Origin: Bretschneidera sinensis
Lineage: Eukaryota; Streptophyta; Magnoliopsida; Brassicales; Akaniaceae
Reading direction: 5' to 3'
Length of the DNA: 64,000 nucleotides
Assembly: GCA_023935145.1 (NCBI GenBank)
Contig: CM043700.1
Span: 139,031,328-139,095,327 of the forward strand
A program made the translations under genes and the position numbers. Below the pieces are notes generated by a model, which was given only the letters and a program-made list of their open reading frames with translations, had not been told where the DNA came from and did not search any database. Shown here one piece after another: positions 33,911-45,144 of the stretch. Position 1 is the stretch's first letter; every line of letters begins with the position of its first letter.

Positions 33911-34520
33911 CATCGAGGGGGATGGGCTTAGCCTATAGGGAGTCACCAACAGGGGTAACCCAACCTTTGTGATTGGAGATCCCATGAAGAAGAAACAACC
34001 TGCAGTGCGTGACTCAATTTTTAGCACTACTTTTGAGGAGTATTCTCCAAGAGAGCATCTCCTTCTCATCCCTAAGATGATAGTGCTTATTAGTGTGATG
34101 TTTAGGATTGGTATTTACCATTAATGAGACCGAGGCGAGTATTGCCACAAGGTACTTGTCACACATACCTTTGGAGGCTCACCTAAGTGAGAGTTTTCGT
34201 GAGGCCGCGACTATGGGATTGGGATATTCCCTAGAGACTCTCATGAGAATCAAGATAAGAGCACATGATCATTAATAGCGTTAACCCATGAACCTGACCC
34301 TATATCGAGTACTGTGTGTGTGACTTGTTGAAGTCTGATCAAGGGACCTAATTCAAGGCGCAGTTCATTATGGTTCCCTCATATGAATACTGTCAACACT
34401 AAGTGTAAGCTCAAGTCCTGAAGATTCTTGCACTTATTGCATAGTACTGAGCTGCCCTTATATACTTTTTATATTTTTTTTTTGTTTTGAGTTTTCGAAA
34501 TTTTAAAATTTGTGGGGGAT

Positions 34521-35165
34521 TGTTAGAAAAGTTTTTTAATTCCTCACAATTATTCATGGTTTTTTTCATAACCATTATTTGGCCATTTTAATATAATAAT
34601 CAAATTAAGAGTTACACATTTTGTAACTATTAAAATAGCCAATAAATTGAAAGTTACATTTGTGAGTAATCTCAATAAACTTAGAGTTACAAATTTTGTA
34701 ATTATTTCTATTTTAAATTTTGAATTAAATTCTTATGCTCATTTATGGCTATAAATACCAAGATTTTCAAGAGCCTAAGACACAATTTTTCAGATTCTCT
34801 TTCTTGTTTTATACTCTCTATATATTTGTGTTTTTTGGCAACCTTGATCGGGTCGATTCACCCCACTTCCGAGTGGATGTACACATTGTAAGAGGCAAAG
34901 TTGCGAGTATCTGAGTTTTATCTTGGAGTCGGTCTTAGTCATTTGTACCTGCATATAGGGAGGCTATAACGGCTTTAGGATAGTGACTTTCCGCGACTCA
35001 CAGGCCAACTCCTTATGTTTTCTCTATTTTAATGTTTTTTTATTATACAGTATTATTTAACATCATACCATTATATTATGTTAAAATTATTTTGATTTCT
35101 ACAACCATATGTTTTGAACTCATCTCTTTAGTTTTTATCGCCAATTATATAAAAAATTTCCAATA
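34521..35165 (+). repeat. 3' LTR of the 30.4-kb copia element
   Basis: 645 bp, beginning TGTTAGAAAAG and ending TTCCAATA, followed by TATCT. Shares GATCGGGTCGATTCACC, ATAGGGAGG.TATAACGGC and GCGACTCACAGGCCA with the 5' LTR. Confidence 0.85.
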
Positions 35166-35540
35166 TATCTTTCTTCTAAAAAAATCCTATAAACCAAATC
35201 TAAGCAAGGATATTCTCTTTTGAAAAAGTGAAGAGTTGTCAATCACAATTAATAATTTTTTTTTATAAATAAATACTATAATTTATGGAGTAATTGTTGT
35301 ATTAGGGCTTATTGTACATTGAGTTTTTCACCTAGGTTTACCTCTCAAGCTTGCATGTCAACCACTGACAGTCTAGCATGTTGTATTTTAGAACGAAACT
35401 TTCAAGAAACCTCAACTAACTAAATAAAAGTGTCACAATATTCATCACCTTTCACTGATTTTTCCATACAAACCATTCACTTTTAATAAAAGGAAGAAAA
35501 AAAAATGGCTCACCTATTCTAATATACTAGTAACAATATT

Positions 35541-37111
35541 TTATTTATGTAGTGGCTTATTGGTGACTCTACATGTTCTCCTAATCTCTCCTTGTTTGCC
35601 ACTAAGTACCTCAACAGCACCCAATTTAACCATGGCAAAACCAAATCTCGTGGGGAAACCAAGGCGATTGGCTAGCTTTGTTACCAACCCTCTTGTCAAT
35701 GGATCTGATGCTAGCTCTTGATCAATTTGGAGAATTCCCCTATTAAATATCACTTGCTTGTAGTATGAATTGTCCAATATGAAGGGACTAAATACCATTT
35801 GATCAAGCTCAACTGTATTGTCTACTGTTGAATCTTGAGGACACCTCGATCTCAGTATGTTGGCTAGTGAAAGATCAAGGGTTGGATCTGGTCTGCCCGT
35901 TTTGTTGAAGTTGTAAAGACGATCAATGATGAACGAACAATGTGCAACCCCAACTGTGTGAGCTCCTAATTAAAGCACAAATTGAATGAAAAGATGCATG
36001 GTATTTTAGTTAACGATATTGTTAGAACAATTATTTTTTAAATGACAAAATTATCCTTACAGCGCTCAATCTTTTTCTTTTTCGGAATTAGAAGCAATTT
36101 TGTCATTTCAAATCATTTTGTTGTGGCAAAATTCTGAATATTCAAGTACCTAGAAGAACAGCCATGTCTATAGGAGTTAGCCCTTTATGGGCGAATAACT
36201 TGATGTACTCAGCGACAGACAAGTCAGGACCTGGAAGATTCACATTTTGAGCTAGAGATACCAGACCATCTCTTCTTCCTGTCTGTACTTCATATCTCCC
36301 TCCACCACTCTGCAAGTTAATTACCATTAACATTAACAAACTTATCGTCGTTTATTGCATAGAGATTAGAGAGAGAGAGAGAGAATTTACCAAGAAAACA
36401 GCATCTCTAGTAGAAATGGCAATTAGATCAGCACAAGAGACGACGTCAGGGCAGAACGTTTCGACAGCAGCCTTTGCTTCATCTATAATATCATATCCTC
36501 TCACGCTCTGATTTGGAGGTGCTGTTTTCTCACTATTTCTGCCATCTAAAAGTATTGATGCATCACAGCCCTTTATCATCATCATCATTTCCATAAAACA
36601 TTCACTTTGTTAGTTAATAAACCACCCAAATCTTATAATTAACTGTGGTTTCTGGTTCAATTCTAAACAGACAGTTACTTAGAGAAAAACCCACATAAGA
36701 AACTAAGATCAGCTGAGGAAAAAAAATGCATGCCTCCATACAAATCCAGACATTTTTTGTGCAGAGTGCACACAAAGCTTGTTTATCAACCAATACATTA
36801 TCCATGCTTCTTGCCTCAGGGATCTTGCATTGATTATAAAAAGTTTTACTCCTACAGAGAAAAACAAAATATACTGAATTGAAGCTTACCTTGACAAAGC
36901 AATCATGGAACTGTAAGCATAAGAGTGCAGCAACAATGGTGGGATCCCTGATGAACCGTCCAGTGACGACGCCAGCCACAATGGCCTCAACATCTGTGAT
37001 CCCACATTTTCCTCTGTAGAAACCTACCTTCAATGCACCATAGCAAAAACCTGCTAAGTTTGCTAAAAAGAGCACAAAGCCTAGCGTACCTACTGCTACC
37101 TTGACAATCAT
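35541..37111 (-). CDS. Class III secretory peroxidase with distal Arg replaced by Cys
   Basis: Haem peroxidase of the cell wall/apoplast. Four exons: 37111-36890, 36570-36391, 36309-36150 and 35965-35541, the classic four-exon/three-intron layout, giving 328 aa. Residues 1-26 are a signal peptide. The domain has LQFHDCFVK then [10 protein letters not shown] (distal His69 and calcium site), [61 protein letters not shown] (proximal haem-ligand His), FILDNSYYK and IRRTCRV. All eight disulfide cysteines are present. The invariant distal arginine four residues before His69 (family LLRLxFHDCF) is Cys here: [10 protein letters not shown], codon TGC at 36917-36919, one step from CGC. Arg is needed for compound I formation, so peroxidase activity may be low or lost. 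It resembles the PER44-like clade, but I assign no symbol. Confidence 0.88.
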
Positions 37112-37726
37112 CTTCTTAAGGTTTTACTTCCGATCGTGAAAAATCGTTCTCTCATATTATAAGAGAAGAAAACCCTTTTTGCTTTTCTAGCCAAATTATT
37201 TGAGGTTTGAGTGAATAAAAAGGACCTACAATTTCTCAAATTTCGTCCATCCCCTTTCGACCATAAGAGTTTTATGAATAAAACCATCCAGAGAGTGCAT
37301 TTTAAGTGTCTTTAAAATTGGCTTGATTTTAGTATAAACATGTTTAAATAGAGTACGGTACTCTTTGTGCCACTTTTAACTTTGTTAATGGCATTTCACA
37401 CTAATTAAGTGCAGTTGTATTTATTTGATAATTTATTTCACATGTGCATGTAATCTTTGCCTTTGTGCGTTAAGATTTCTTTTAAGAATATTAAGAAAGA
37501 GGTGAATCGAACCGAGATAACCACTTTAGTAAGGGACCCGATGACGTATCATCCAGATTATGTGTGAGGATGATTATATATACCTAGTAAAGATATCCAT
37601 GTGACTTTTGAGCCACATTAGAGATATTTGAAACTCTAAAACAATTTACTCGTTTTCAACTCTCATTCATTATAATGTCAAACGGTAGTGTTTTTAAAAT
37701 TAAAATAATAATTTATCAATGGCTCA
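37112..37726. other. Peroxidase upstream region
   Basis: About 600 bp, AT-rich, presumed promoter of the minus-strand peroxidase. No specific element claimed. Confidence 0.45.
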
Positions 37727-37734
37727 GTTATTAA

Positions 37735-39507
37735 TTGGGGTGAGTATGGGTCGGTTTGGATCGGTTTAGTTTAAAAATTCAACCCAATCCATTCATACCG
37801 GGTTGAAAAAATCTCAACTCAACCTAACCCATGAACTCATCCAACCTCAACTCAACCCAACATATTCTAATCGGTTTGGATCGGTTTGGGTCACCGGGTT
37901 GATATATTTTTTCTACTAAAAAGTTAAATCATACATATTACATAACAAAAAAATATTATACTAAATCAAAAACCAAATCCATACATATTTCAAGTAAAAG
38001 TTATGTGCATCAGTTTTATATAAACTAATATTCAATACTTTTGTTAACATCTTGGATATTGTTATGAAAACAAGCATTAACGGATACATTTTCCAATATA
38101 CAACATACCAAAATTCGCCAACCAAATGAGATTACTAGAAGCACAACAAACTATGTATTTTTTACTTTCTCAAATAGGTTAATAGTTTTCAATGCTAAAT
38201 CCATGAAATTGACTGTACATTATTTTAGTGCAGAAGAGAAGGCAACACTGAAGGTGAAAATCAAACGCATTTCTGTAAGCCCAAGGAAAAGTAATTTAAT
38301 TTTTTATATATAATATGATAATTTAAGGAGCGTTTTGTTTGTTTATGGAAAATTAATTAATTAATTAATTATGTTTTATATCTATCTTTGTGATATGTGG
38401 ACCGTACGTCCATGTAATGTTAAAAAAAACAATATAAAGATTGACAATCAAGATTCATCACATGATTTATGAGTAAAGTTTAATTAAAGTTGAACTTATT
38501 CATAGTCGATGGGAATCCTCTTCAAAAGGGTAAACCTTTCAAAAAATATTCGTAATAAAATATGTATTTTTCATAATAAATTATTTTATTAACTAAATGT
38601 GCTTTCTAATCCAAAAAGGCATGTGATTAAAGATTTCTTACAGTTTTTTTTTTCCAATGATTTCTTATAGTTGATATTTACTTATTACTACCAATTAATT
38701 ACAGGGAGATGCATAATTGATTGTGTCTTAATTTAGCGTCAGCTATATATCCTTGCTATAATCAAAATTCTTCATTTCTTAAAGCTAAATAATGTTTAAC
38801 ATATTAAAGAGAACAGATATAAAACACTAGAAAATGAAAGTTAACATTAGATTTGAAAATACAAAAGCCTGAGGGAAATTAAAACATTGGTTCCAAATTT
38901 GGTACTGTTTGTTTTCGAAAATGAAAAGTGTAAAAGGAAAAGGAAAAGTGCAAAAACCAGGCTAGCACTTTCTAAGGAAAAGAAAGACTGCATAGTACTG
39001 CATACCTTTGTGGCTTTCTCTCACCAAACTTCACATTCGCCACTTGAGTTTTTTTCAAGAGAAAACGATAACTCCAAAGCCCCCACAAAGAAACGAAGAA
39101 AGAGATAATGAGAAAACTGAAATTTTCAATCAGAGAGGCTAAGTTTAGTGAATTGTAATTTCTTTTTTCCAAAATACCCATCATTCTATTATCTAATTAC
39201 AACAAGCTATGCCATGTTTGGCTGTTTGGATTTGAATTGTGCTATATATAATTTTACTCATTCATTATACTATAATTATTTAAACATAATTTTATATTTA
39301 ATAAATATAATATATATATATATATATAAAATATAATTATATATTTGACCGGGTTACCGATTTGGATCGGTTTAAAAATTTTGAACTCATGACCCAACCC
39401 AATCTATCGAGTTCAAAAAAATTTCAACCCAACTTCTAAAAAGACCAAATCCATTGTATCGGTTTGGGTCGAATCCGCAGATCAACCGGGTTCCATACTC
39501 ACCCCTA
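37735..39507. mobile_element. Non-autonomous hAT element
   Basis: 1773 bp flanked by a perfect 8-bp target duplication GTTATTAA (37727-37734 and 39508-39515). Terminal inverted repeats: left TTGGGGTGAGTATGG, right (reverse complement) TAGGGGTGAGTATGG. TAGGGGTG ends plus an 8-bp duplication are hallmarks of hAT. About 180 bp at each end are rich in subterminal motifs such as GGTTTGGATCGG, GGGTTGA and CAACCCAA, as in known hAT transposase-binding arrays. The AT-rich interior has no transposase (no BED finger or dimerisation-domain peptide seen), so it would need a partner in trans. Confidence 0.85.
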
Positions 39508-39515
39508 GTTATTAA

Positions 39516-40434
39516 CTACTTGCTCGGGTGGTAAAAACAGAAAAATTGGTATTTATATAACAATACTCTTTGGGCCACACTCCTCTAGTTCATGTGAGAA
39601 TTTGGGAATGGGTAAATTTAGTACAACCTAAGATTAAATCTTTTATTAGTCCCGGTCGAGCCCAATCTTACGCTTGATGGGCATCAACATCTCATATTAA
39701 TTATTTTCATGTTACGTTTTATGATGTAAAATTGAGGTCTTCAAAAATGAATTAATAGAAATTGAAGCCTCCTCTTACAATTTTACCATTGTAAAAGGCC
39801 ACAATTTCGTCCAATTTTATACCACCAAACACATAATCATTTTTATGGCATATTTTGATGACAAAAAAAGACATAAATGCGACTTCAAAATGGATACCTT
39901 CAACTGTATCACAAATAAACCCAAACCCTTTTGCTTAGGTTTTGGTCCGGAAGGTCAATGTCATATATCATCCATTGATCGGCTAACTTCTCCCTTTACA
40001 ACCTGGTGTAAACTATACCTCAAAGTATGCACCCCTTCAATACAAGTGCTTCGGTCAGTGAGTGATCATCGGCTCTGTTAAATACTGACCAAGAATTGCA
40101 CCAGCACAGCTAAGGAGACAACAGGGAATGACTATGCATCTCCAGAAGATAACATATTAGCCTATATGGCAACAGGCTAATTATTTGAATCTCACTACTT
40201 CGCCATTCCAGGTAACGCATTAATTGTTCAAACTATGAAAAAAAATGTTAAAAGCAAATCTCAGGCGAAGTATTTACACTGCCAGTTGATTCAGGATTCG
40301 AGTGAACGATACCTGCTGCCACTAGTCAGAACTGATGCAATGGCAGAAAAGTCTAAAGATACTAAGCATACCTTTTGTGACTACTAGAAAAAAAACACCA
40401 TGTAGCCGGCAACAATCAGACATGGTGGAGTCAT
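39516..40434. other. Intergenic between hAT element and FRIGIDA stop
   Basis: Presumably includes the FRIGIDA 3' UTR near 40200-40434. No further gene supported. Confidence 0.45.
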
Positions 40435-43400
40435 TTAATACATGTAAGATGAATAATGGACAGGCACAGAAGAAGGTGGAGGGCCAGCCTTGTGAGAATT
40501 GCTGTTATATGACTCGCTTTCCACTACAGCATCAGCAAACCCATAGAGATCAGATACTGAGCTCCGATTAGCAGCTGCAGCAGCAGCAGCAGTATGTGGG
40601 AAATTTGACAAACCCACATAGCCTTCAACAGATGTTGATGTCCCATACAAGCCACCAACTCCCATTGACGTTTGTTGCTCAGCAAAGCTTTGTCTGATTG
40701 ATCTGCCGATATATGCTGCTTCCCCAACACCATGCCATCCATATGGCAGACCATTGTTACTCATTGTTTGCTGAAGCTTATCAATTCCTGTCTCCCCATG
40801 AACCCCAGAGTATGAACCTGTGGGGAGGTAAGCTAGACCACTGCCTCCAACTCCAGCTGCATGCATAGAACCCTCACCTCCAATGTTTGGGCCAAGATTA
40901 TTTTCAGGCAAAGACCCAACACCGGATCCGTGTGATAAAGATGAGGGGGCAAGATAATTATTCACATGACCAGGAAAACCACCATCCACTGAACTTGGCA
41001 TCAAACCATCATATGACCTTGCAATCCTTTGATCATGCAACCCATTGATGTGAGGAGATATAAAGGATGATCCCTTGGCTGCAAACCTTGAACGTTTTGT
41101 TTCTTGATTCTTCAATCTATCTACAGACTCAATTTCTTCCATTTTTCTCTTTGATGTTGCCTTATCTTCCGTTCTTTTATTAAGGTCAGCGATATCTTTC
41201 TCCAACTTGGCCATCTGTTCCTTAATTTGCCACCCAGAAAGAACCTTGGTGGGATCGATCTTGTGATCTTCCAAACACCTGACCACAGATTTCAGACCAC
41301 CTAAATGCTTTTCATTTGCATGTTTCTGTAAAAGATAGTAATAAAAACTTAGCATTAAAACAAAATAAAAATAACAACAACAGTTAAATTTACATAGGGT
41401 GTCCGGAAAGTCCATACCAAAGGGATAGGTGAATTATGTGCTTCTCGTCTCATTCTCTTCAATGCATCCTTGGACTCTCTTAAGAATGAAGTCAAAACTG
41501 TCTGAGGGGAATATTTATCTTCCATCCCGAAGGTGTAAGCAACATCAACAGCTTCAACATGCATTCCCTTCTTCATCATGCCCTCTATAATATCTGTGAC
41601 AGGTAAAGGTTATATTACACAAGGCTCATGAACTACATCAAATAAACAAACAATGCTTCATCATCAGACAACCCAATTCAGTTCGCAGTCTCCATGATAA
41701 AAAATATATATAATACATATCAGCCTTCAAGTTAAGACAATAAATCAAGTTATTGAATTCCCTCTTTTTTTAAGTGTCAATCCTAAATTGTTCTTGAAGC
41801 ATGAATCATCTCCCTTGAATCAATTGCAAATTTAAGTAACAGTAATGTGTAATGCCCATTGATGCTTACAGAGTTCATTAGAGTTCATTGAATTTTGGCT
41901 TGTAAATGACTTTGTACTTGGGTTGGACCCCTCTTGATGCTTATAATGAATATAACTTTTACTTATCCCCAAAAAAAATTGAAGTCCTTCCTTGAACATC
42001 TGGATTCAAAGTTTATAGTGCTGTAGACTGCTGGAAAAAACCTTCAACAAATAGTGATCATCTCATAGACTATTAAGGTATGTTTGGCTAAAGTTAGATA
42101 ACTAAGATTAAATCAGAAGGACTAAGGAGCTAGGGCTAGCTGAGAAAAGCAACTAACGATGCATGAGTATCTATAGCATATTGTGATGGAGCTTTTCACG
42201 CCAGAAATTATCCAAAAAAGAAGGTAGGCCTTTTTAGCTAAAACTTAAAAAGAGGTGTGATCATCAAAATGTGGATTCTGTTGACTCCACATTCATCATG
42301 AAATGGGGTAACACCAAAAACCAATCACTCAAAGACTCCCGTTTTGGGGATACTCTTAAGTCCATAGATATATGCATTTACTGTTGGCTTAAGCTGTGGT
42401 AAGGAGCTCTTTGGAAGCTGCTTGTGGGCTCTGCTGTTGAAACTTTTATCCCTACAGGGTAGTAGGTGGTTGAGCTAAATAAAGTGGCACCACTAGGGGG
42501 AAGATTCTAAACTACTTTAAAATCCACAAATCAGTTAACTAAAACATGTGAACTCAACAGCTAACCTATCTCGGAGTAAATTTCCACCTTAATGCCATTG
42601 CAATCTTGCTTTGTTTTTTGGTTTCTCTCTTTCTTGCCTTTCTTGCACCTAGTCTAAAACTGTTCTATTATCTAGCTTGTGGTCATTCAACAATTTACAT
42701 CAAGCAGGTCAATGCGAAAAAGAACAATAATGATTTAATAAAACGCAAGGCCATTCTTTACATGTAATCTAACTGCTAAGATATAAAATAGTACCTGGAA
42801 TCCTCGGAACAAGAACAAGAGACCGCCTAAGAGCATCCGAAATCTCCTTGTGATCACTCAACCGTATCAAATCCCTCAAATCGTCACCTTTAAAGGCCGC
42901 GGGAATACCAAAACAAGCAACGAAAAGAAGCAAACCCCTGGCATCGGTCTTGTTGGTCTTACCCAGACCACCCTCGCTGATCAGCCTCTTCTTCCACGCA
43001 ATGGCACCCATCTCCGCCTCTTCCTTCACAGACCTATCAATCACAACCTCTCGACCATCAACGGGATCTCCCAACATTCGAAGGAAAAACTCCAAAACCA
43101 AAACAGAGGCTTGCCTGGCAGGAATCATGGGAGAGTCCTTGGTGTAAGCTTTAATCCCTTGGAGAAAGAACCTCCCAATGCAATCTAACACGAGTTTTGC
43201 CGGTCTCGGCGAGAGCTTTAGCGCCGCCGGGGCCTCCTCCCGGAGTCTCTGGATATCAGACAAATGGGTTACGACGTACTTGCGGAGGCCGCGGCTACAC
43301 ATAGTTTCGCAGAGGTGCTGAAGCTCTGACTTGGGTTTCGATTCCGTTTCAGATTTTCTCGCCCTTTCAGTCTCTATCGCGTCCGTCTGTCGCGGTGTTT

Positions 43401-43791
43401 CCGTTGCGTCGAAAGGAACGATTGCTGCCAATTGATCGTCAATCTGTGGTGGCGGGGATGGGGTTTTGCCGCTGAATTTGGAGTCGATGGCGTTTTGGAT
43501 GAAATCGAGGTGATTTTGCAACTCATCGAATCTGCGTTTGAAGGTGTCTATGACGGTGGAGAGAGCGCCCAATTCGTCGATGGATTTGATAAACTGGGGT
43601 TCTTCTTCTTCTTCTTGTAATGGTGTGATTGCGAGCTCTTTCGGTTCTGCTTTCACATCCATCGATAATTGCTGTTGTTGTTCTTGCGGTGGCGTAGAAG
43701 ATAAGGGTGATGATTGTTGCTGCTCCTCTTTCACGCCTGAGAGAGGATTATCGGTGAAATCGAACATTATAGACACTGAAGGATCTTCCAT
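40435..43791 (-). CDS. FRI: FRIGIDA orthologue
   Basis: In Arabidopsis FRI is the scaffold of a nuclear complex that activates FLC and delays flowering until vernalisation. Three exons: 43791-42795, 41593-41418 and 41325-40435, giving 687 aa (Arabidopsis FRI 609). The N-terminus is Gln/Glu-rich. PQFIKSIDELGALSTVIDTF and the following QNHLDFIQNAIDSK form the first coiled coil. The conserved FRIGIDA domain follows: LCETMCSRGLRKYVV, EEAPAALKLSPRPAKLVLDC, DARGLLLFVACFGIPAAF, DIIEGMMKKGMHVEAVD, YTFGMEDKYSPQTVLTSFL. A second coiled coil (SGWQIKEQMAKLEKDIADL, then RKMEEIES) is followed by the KRSRF basic patch. The C-terminus is low complexity, with an eight-residue Ala run and YVGLSN. Motif order matches FRI itself better than FRL3/FRL4 relatives. 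No lesion was seen. Confidence 0.88.
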
Positions 43792-45144
43792 GAAGGGATA
43801 CTAGGATTATAGTATGTTAATGCCCTACTTCTTTGATTGAAATCCTTTTTCACCCAAAAAAAAGTATGCCCTAATATCACTTTCCGATAAGATATCTGTG
43901 AAATTTAGAGATACACGTTTATACATATATATTTTTTTCATTGGATTTTTTGGAATCTGAAATCATAAATCATTCCCTTATTGGAATTTGAAAAATAATA
44001 ATAAAGGTATTAAAAATAATAATAAAGGAAACCAAGAACTAAAGAGGGAATCTTTATGAAGGCAGCAGTTTAGTACTAAATAACTAACCACTGCCATTCA
44101 AGATCTTTTTCGTCTCCATTCACTGTACAAGTAATTGGAAACATTCTTTTATTGTAACGATAATAATTAAAATAGGAGACATAACAAATTTTTTTTGATT
44201 AAATCGGATTCAAAATTTTATTAATAATTTTAAAAAAATTATTTAAACGTAAAATTAAAAAAATAATATTACTAATAAAGTTTTTAAAATTATTAATGTA
44301 ATATTAAAAAAATCTAAAACATTGATTTTAAACCTAATGTAATCAATAATTGCTCCAAAATAAAAAAAAATAAAACCTAAGCTAAACAACTGCTACATAT
44401 TGACCATAGGACAATAATACCTCAAATTAAACTTGAGAAATTGTCTCTTAACCGTTATTAAATTCACCATCATTTTGAATTTCTTTTTTAAGGAATAGAT
44501 AATTGTGTAAATATCATTTTAATTAAACAATTATAATTGATTTAATTTTAAAATTATCACATTTATTAAAATAATTATAATAAATTATCATATTTGGTGA
44601 TAATAACATTAAGTACTATTATTAAATACAAAGATTTACTATAGACAAGATGTTATGATCATCTTGTGGCTACATTAGTCTCATACATGGTTGGCGTGTA
44701 CACAAATCTCACACATGGTTGGCGTGTACGCCAACCCAGTCAAGTATTTTCTATGATAATGGACATTTATTTTTATGGAAGTATAAATGTAAATACTTGT
44801 GTCATATCATACATTGAGGTACTTTGACACTTAAGAGTTCAAAAGATACAATGTATTCAAATTGTTTGTCTGTATTTTGACGATGTTTGAGATAGATTTA
44901 AGTAAGCTTAAATCAGTTTGTTTAAATATTTTTCAAAACAAAAATCACTTTAATCAAATTTAAACAAATTCATTTAAGCTTGTTTAAATCCAACCCCAAA
45001 CAACGCCTCTGAAGCAATGGTCGTAGCAGCAATCCTTAAGCTTTACTTATATACATTTGAATCAATTAATCACCTAAACTACAAACAAAATTTCTATACT
45101 AGATACACGTATGAGTTTGTTACATGAAATTATACATGGGATCA
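43792..45144. other. Intergenic between FRIGIDA and ClpD
   Basis: FRIGIDA promoter side and ClpD 3' side. Contains an AT-rich dispersed repeat copy (about 44190-44340) and a short direct repeat, TCACAYATGGTTGGCGTGTA type, near 44680-44735. No gene supported. Confidence 0.5.

Larger units (their letters stand above)
30451..35165 (+). mobile_element. Ty1/copia LTR retrotransposon, internally deleted
   Basis: 4.7-kb element with a perfect 5-bp target duplication TATCT (30446-30450 and 35166-35170). LTRs are 30451-31151 and 34521-35165. The primer-binding site TGGTATCATAGC (31181-31192) lies 29 bp inside the 5' LTR and matches the initiator-Met tRNA type common in copia. The polypurine tract TTTGTGGGGGAT (34509-34520) abuts the 3' LTR. 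Inside, only fragments of copia polyprotein remain in the plus sense: DVVFIGYAQDSN near 33110-33150 (IN/RT linker), EPKRSKKTRIEK near 33340-33375, PPWSKPIGCK near 33530-33560 (start of RT), then directly the RNase H start GSTMEVELIDLDTI (33590-33630), and NLTKGLPMRG near 33872-33900. Gag, protease and most of integrase and RT are absent. Cannot move on its own. Confidence 0.85.

Noticed and set aside
38887..39184. Short frames within the hAT element as possible transposase
   Set aside because: No BED zinc finger or hAT dimerisation peptide; too short.
43432..43804. Plus-strand frames within FRIGIDA exon 1
   Set aside because: Antisense shadows caused by Gln/Glu-rich codons; no independent evidence.
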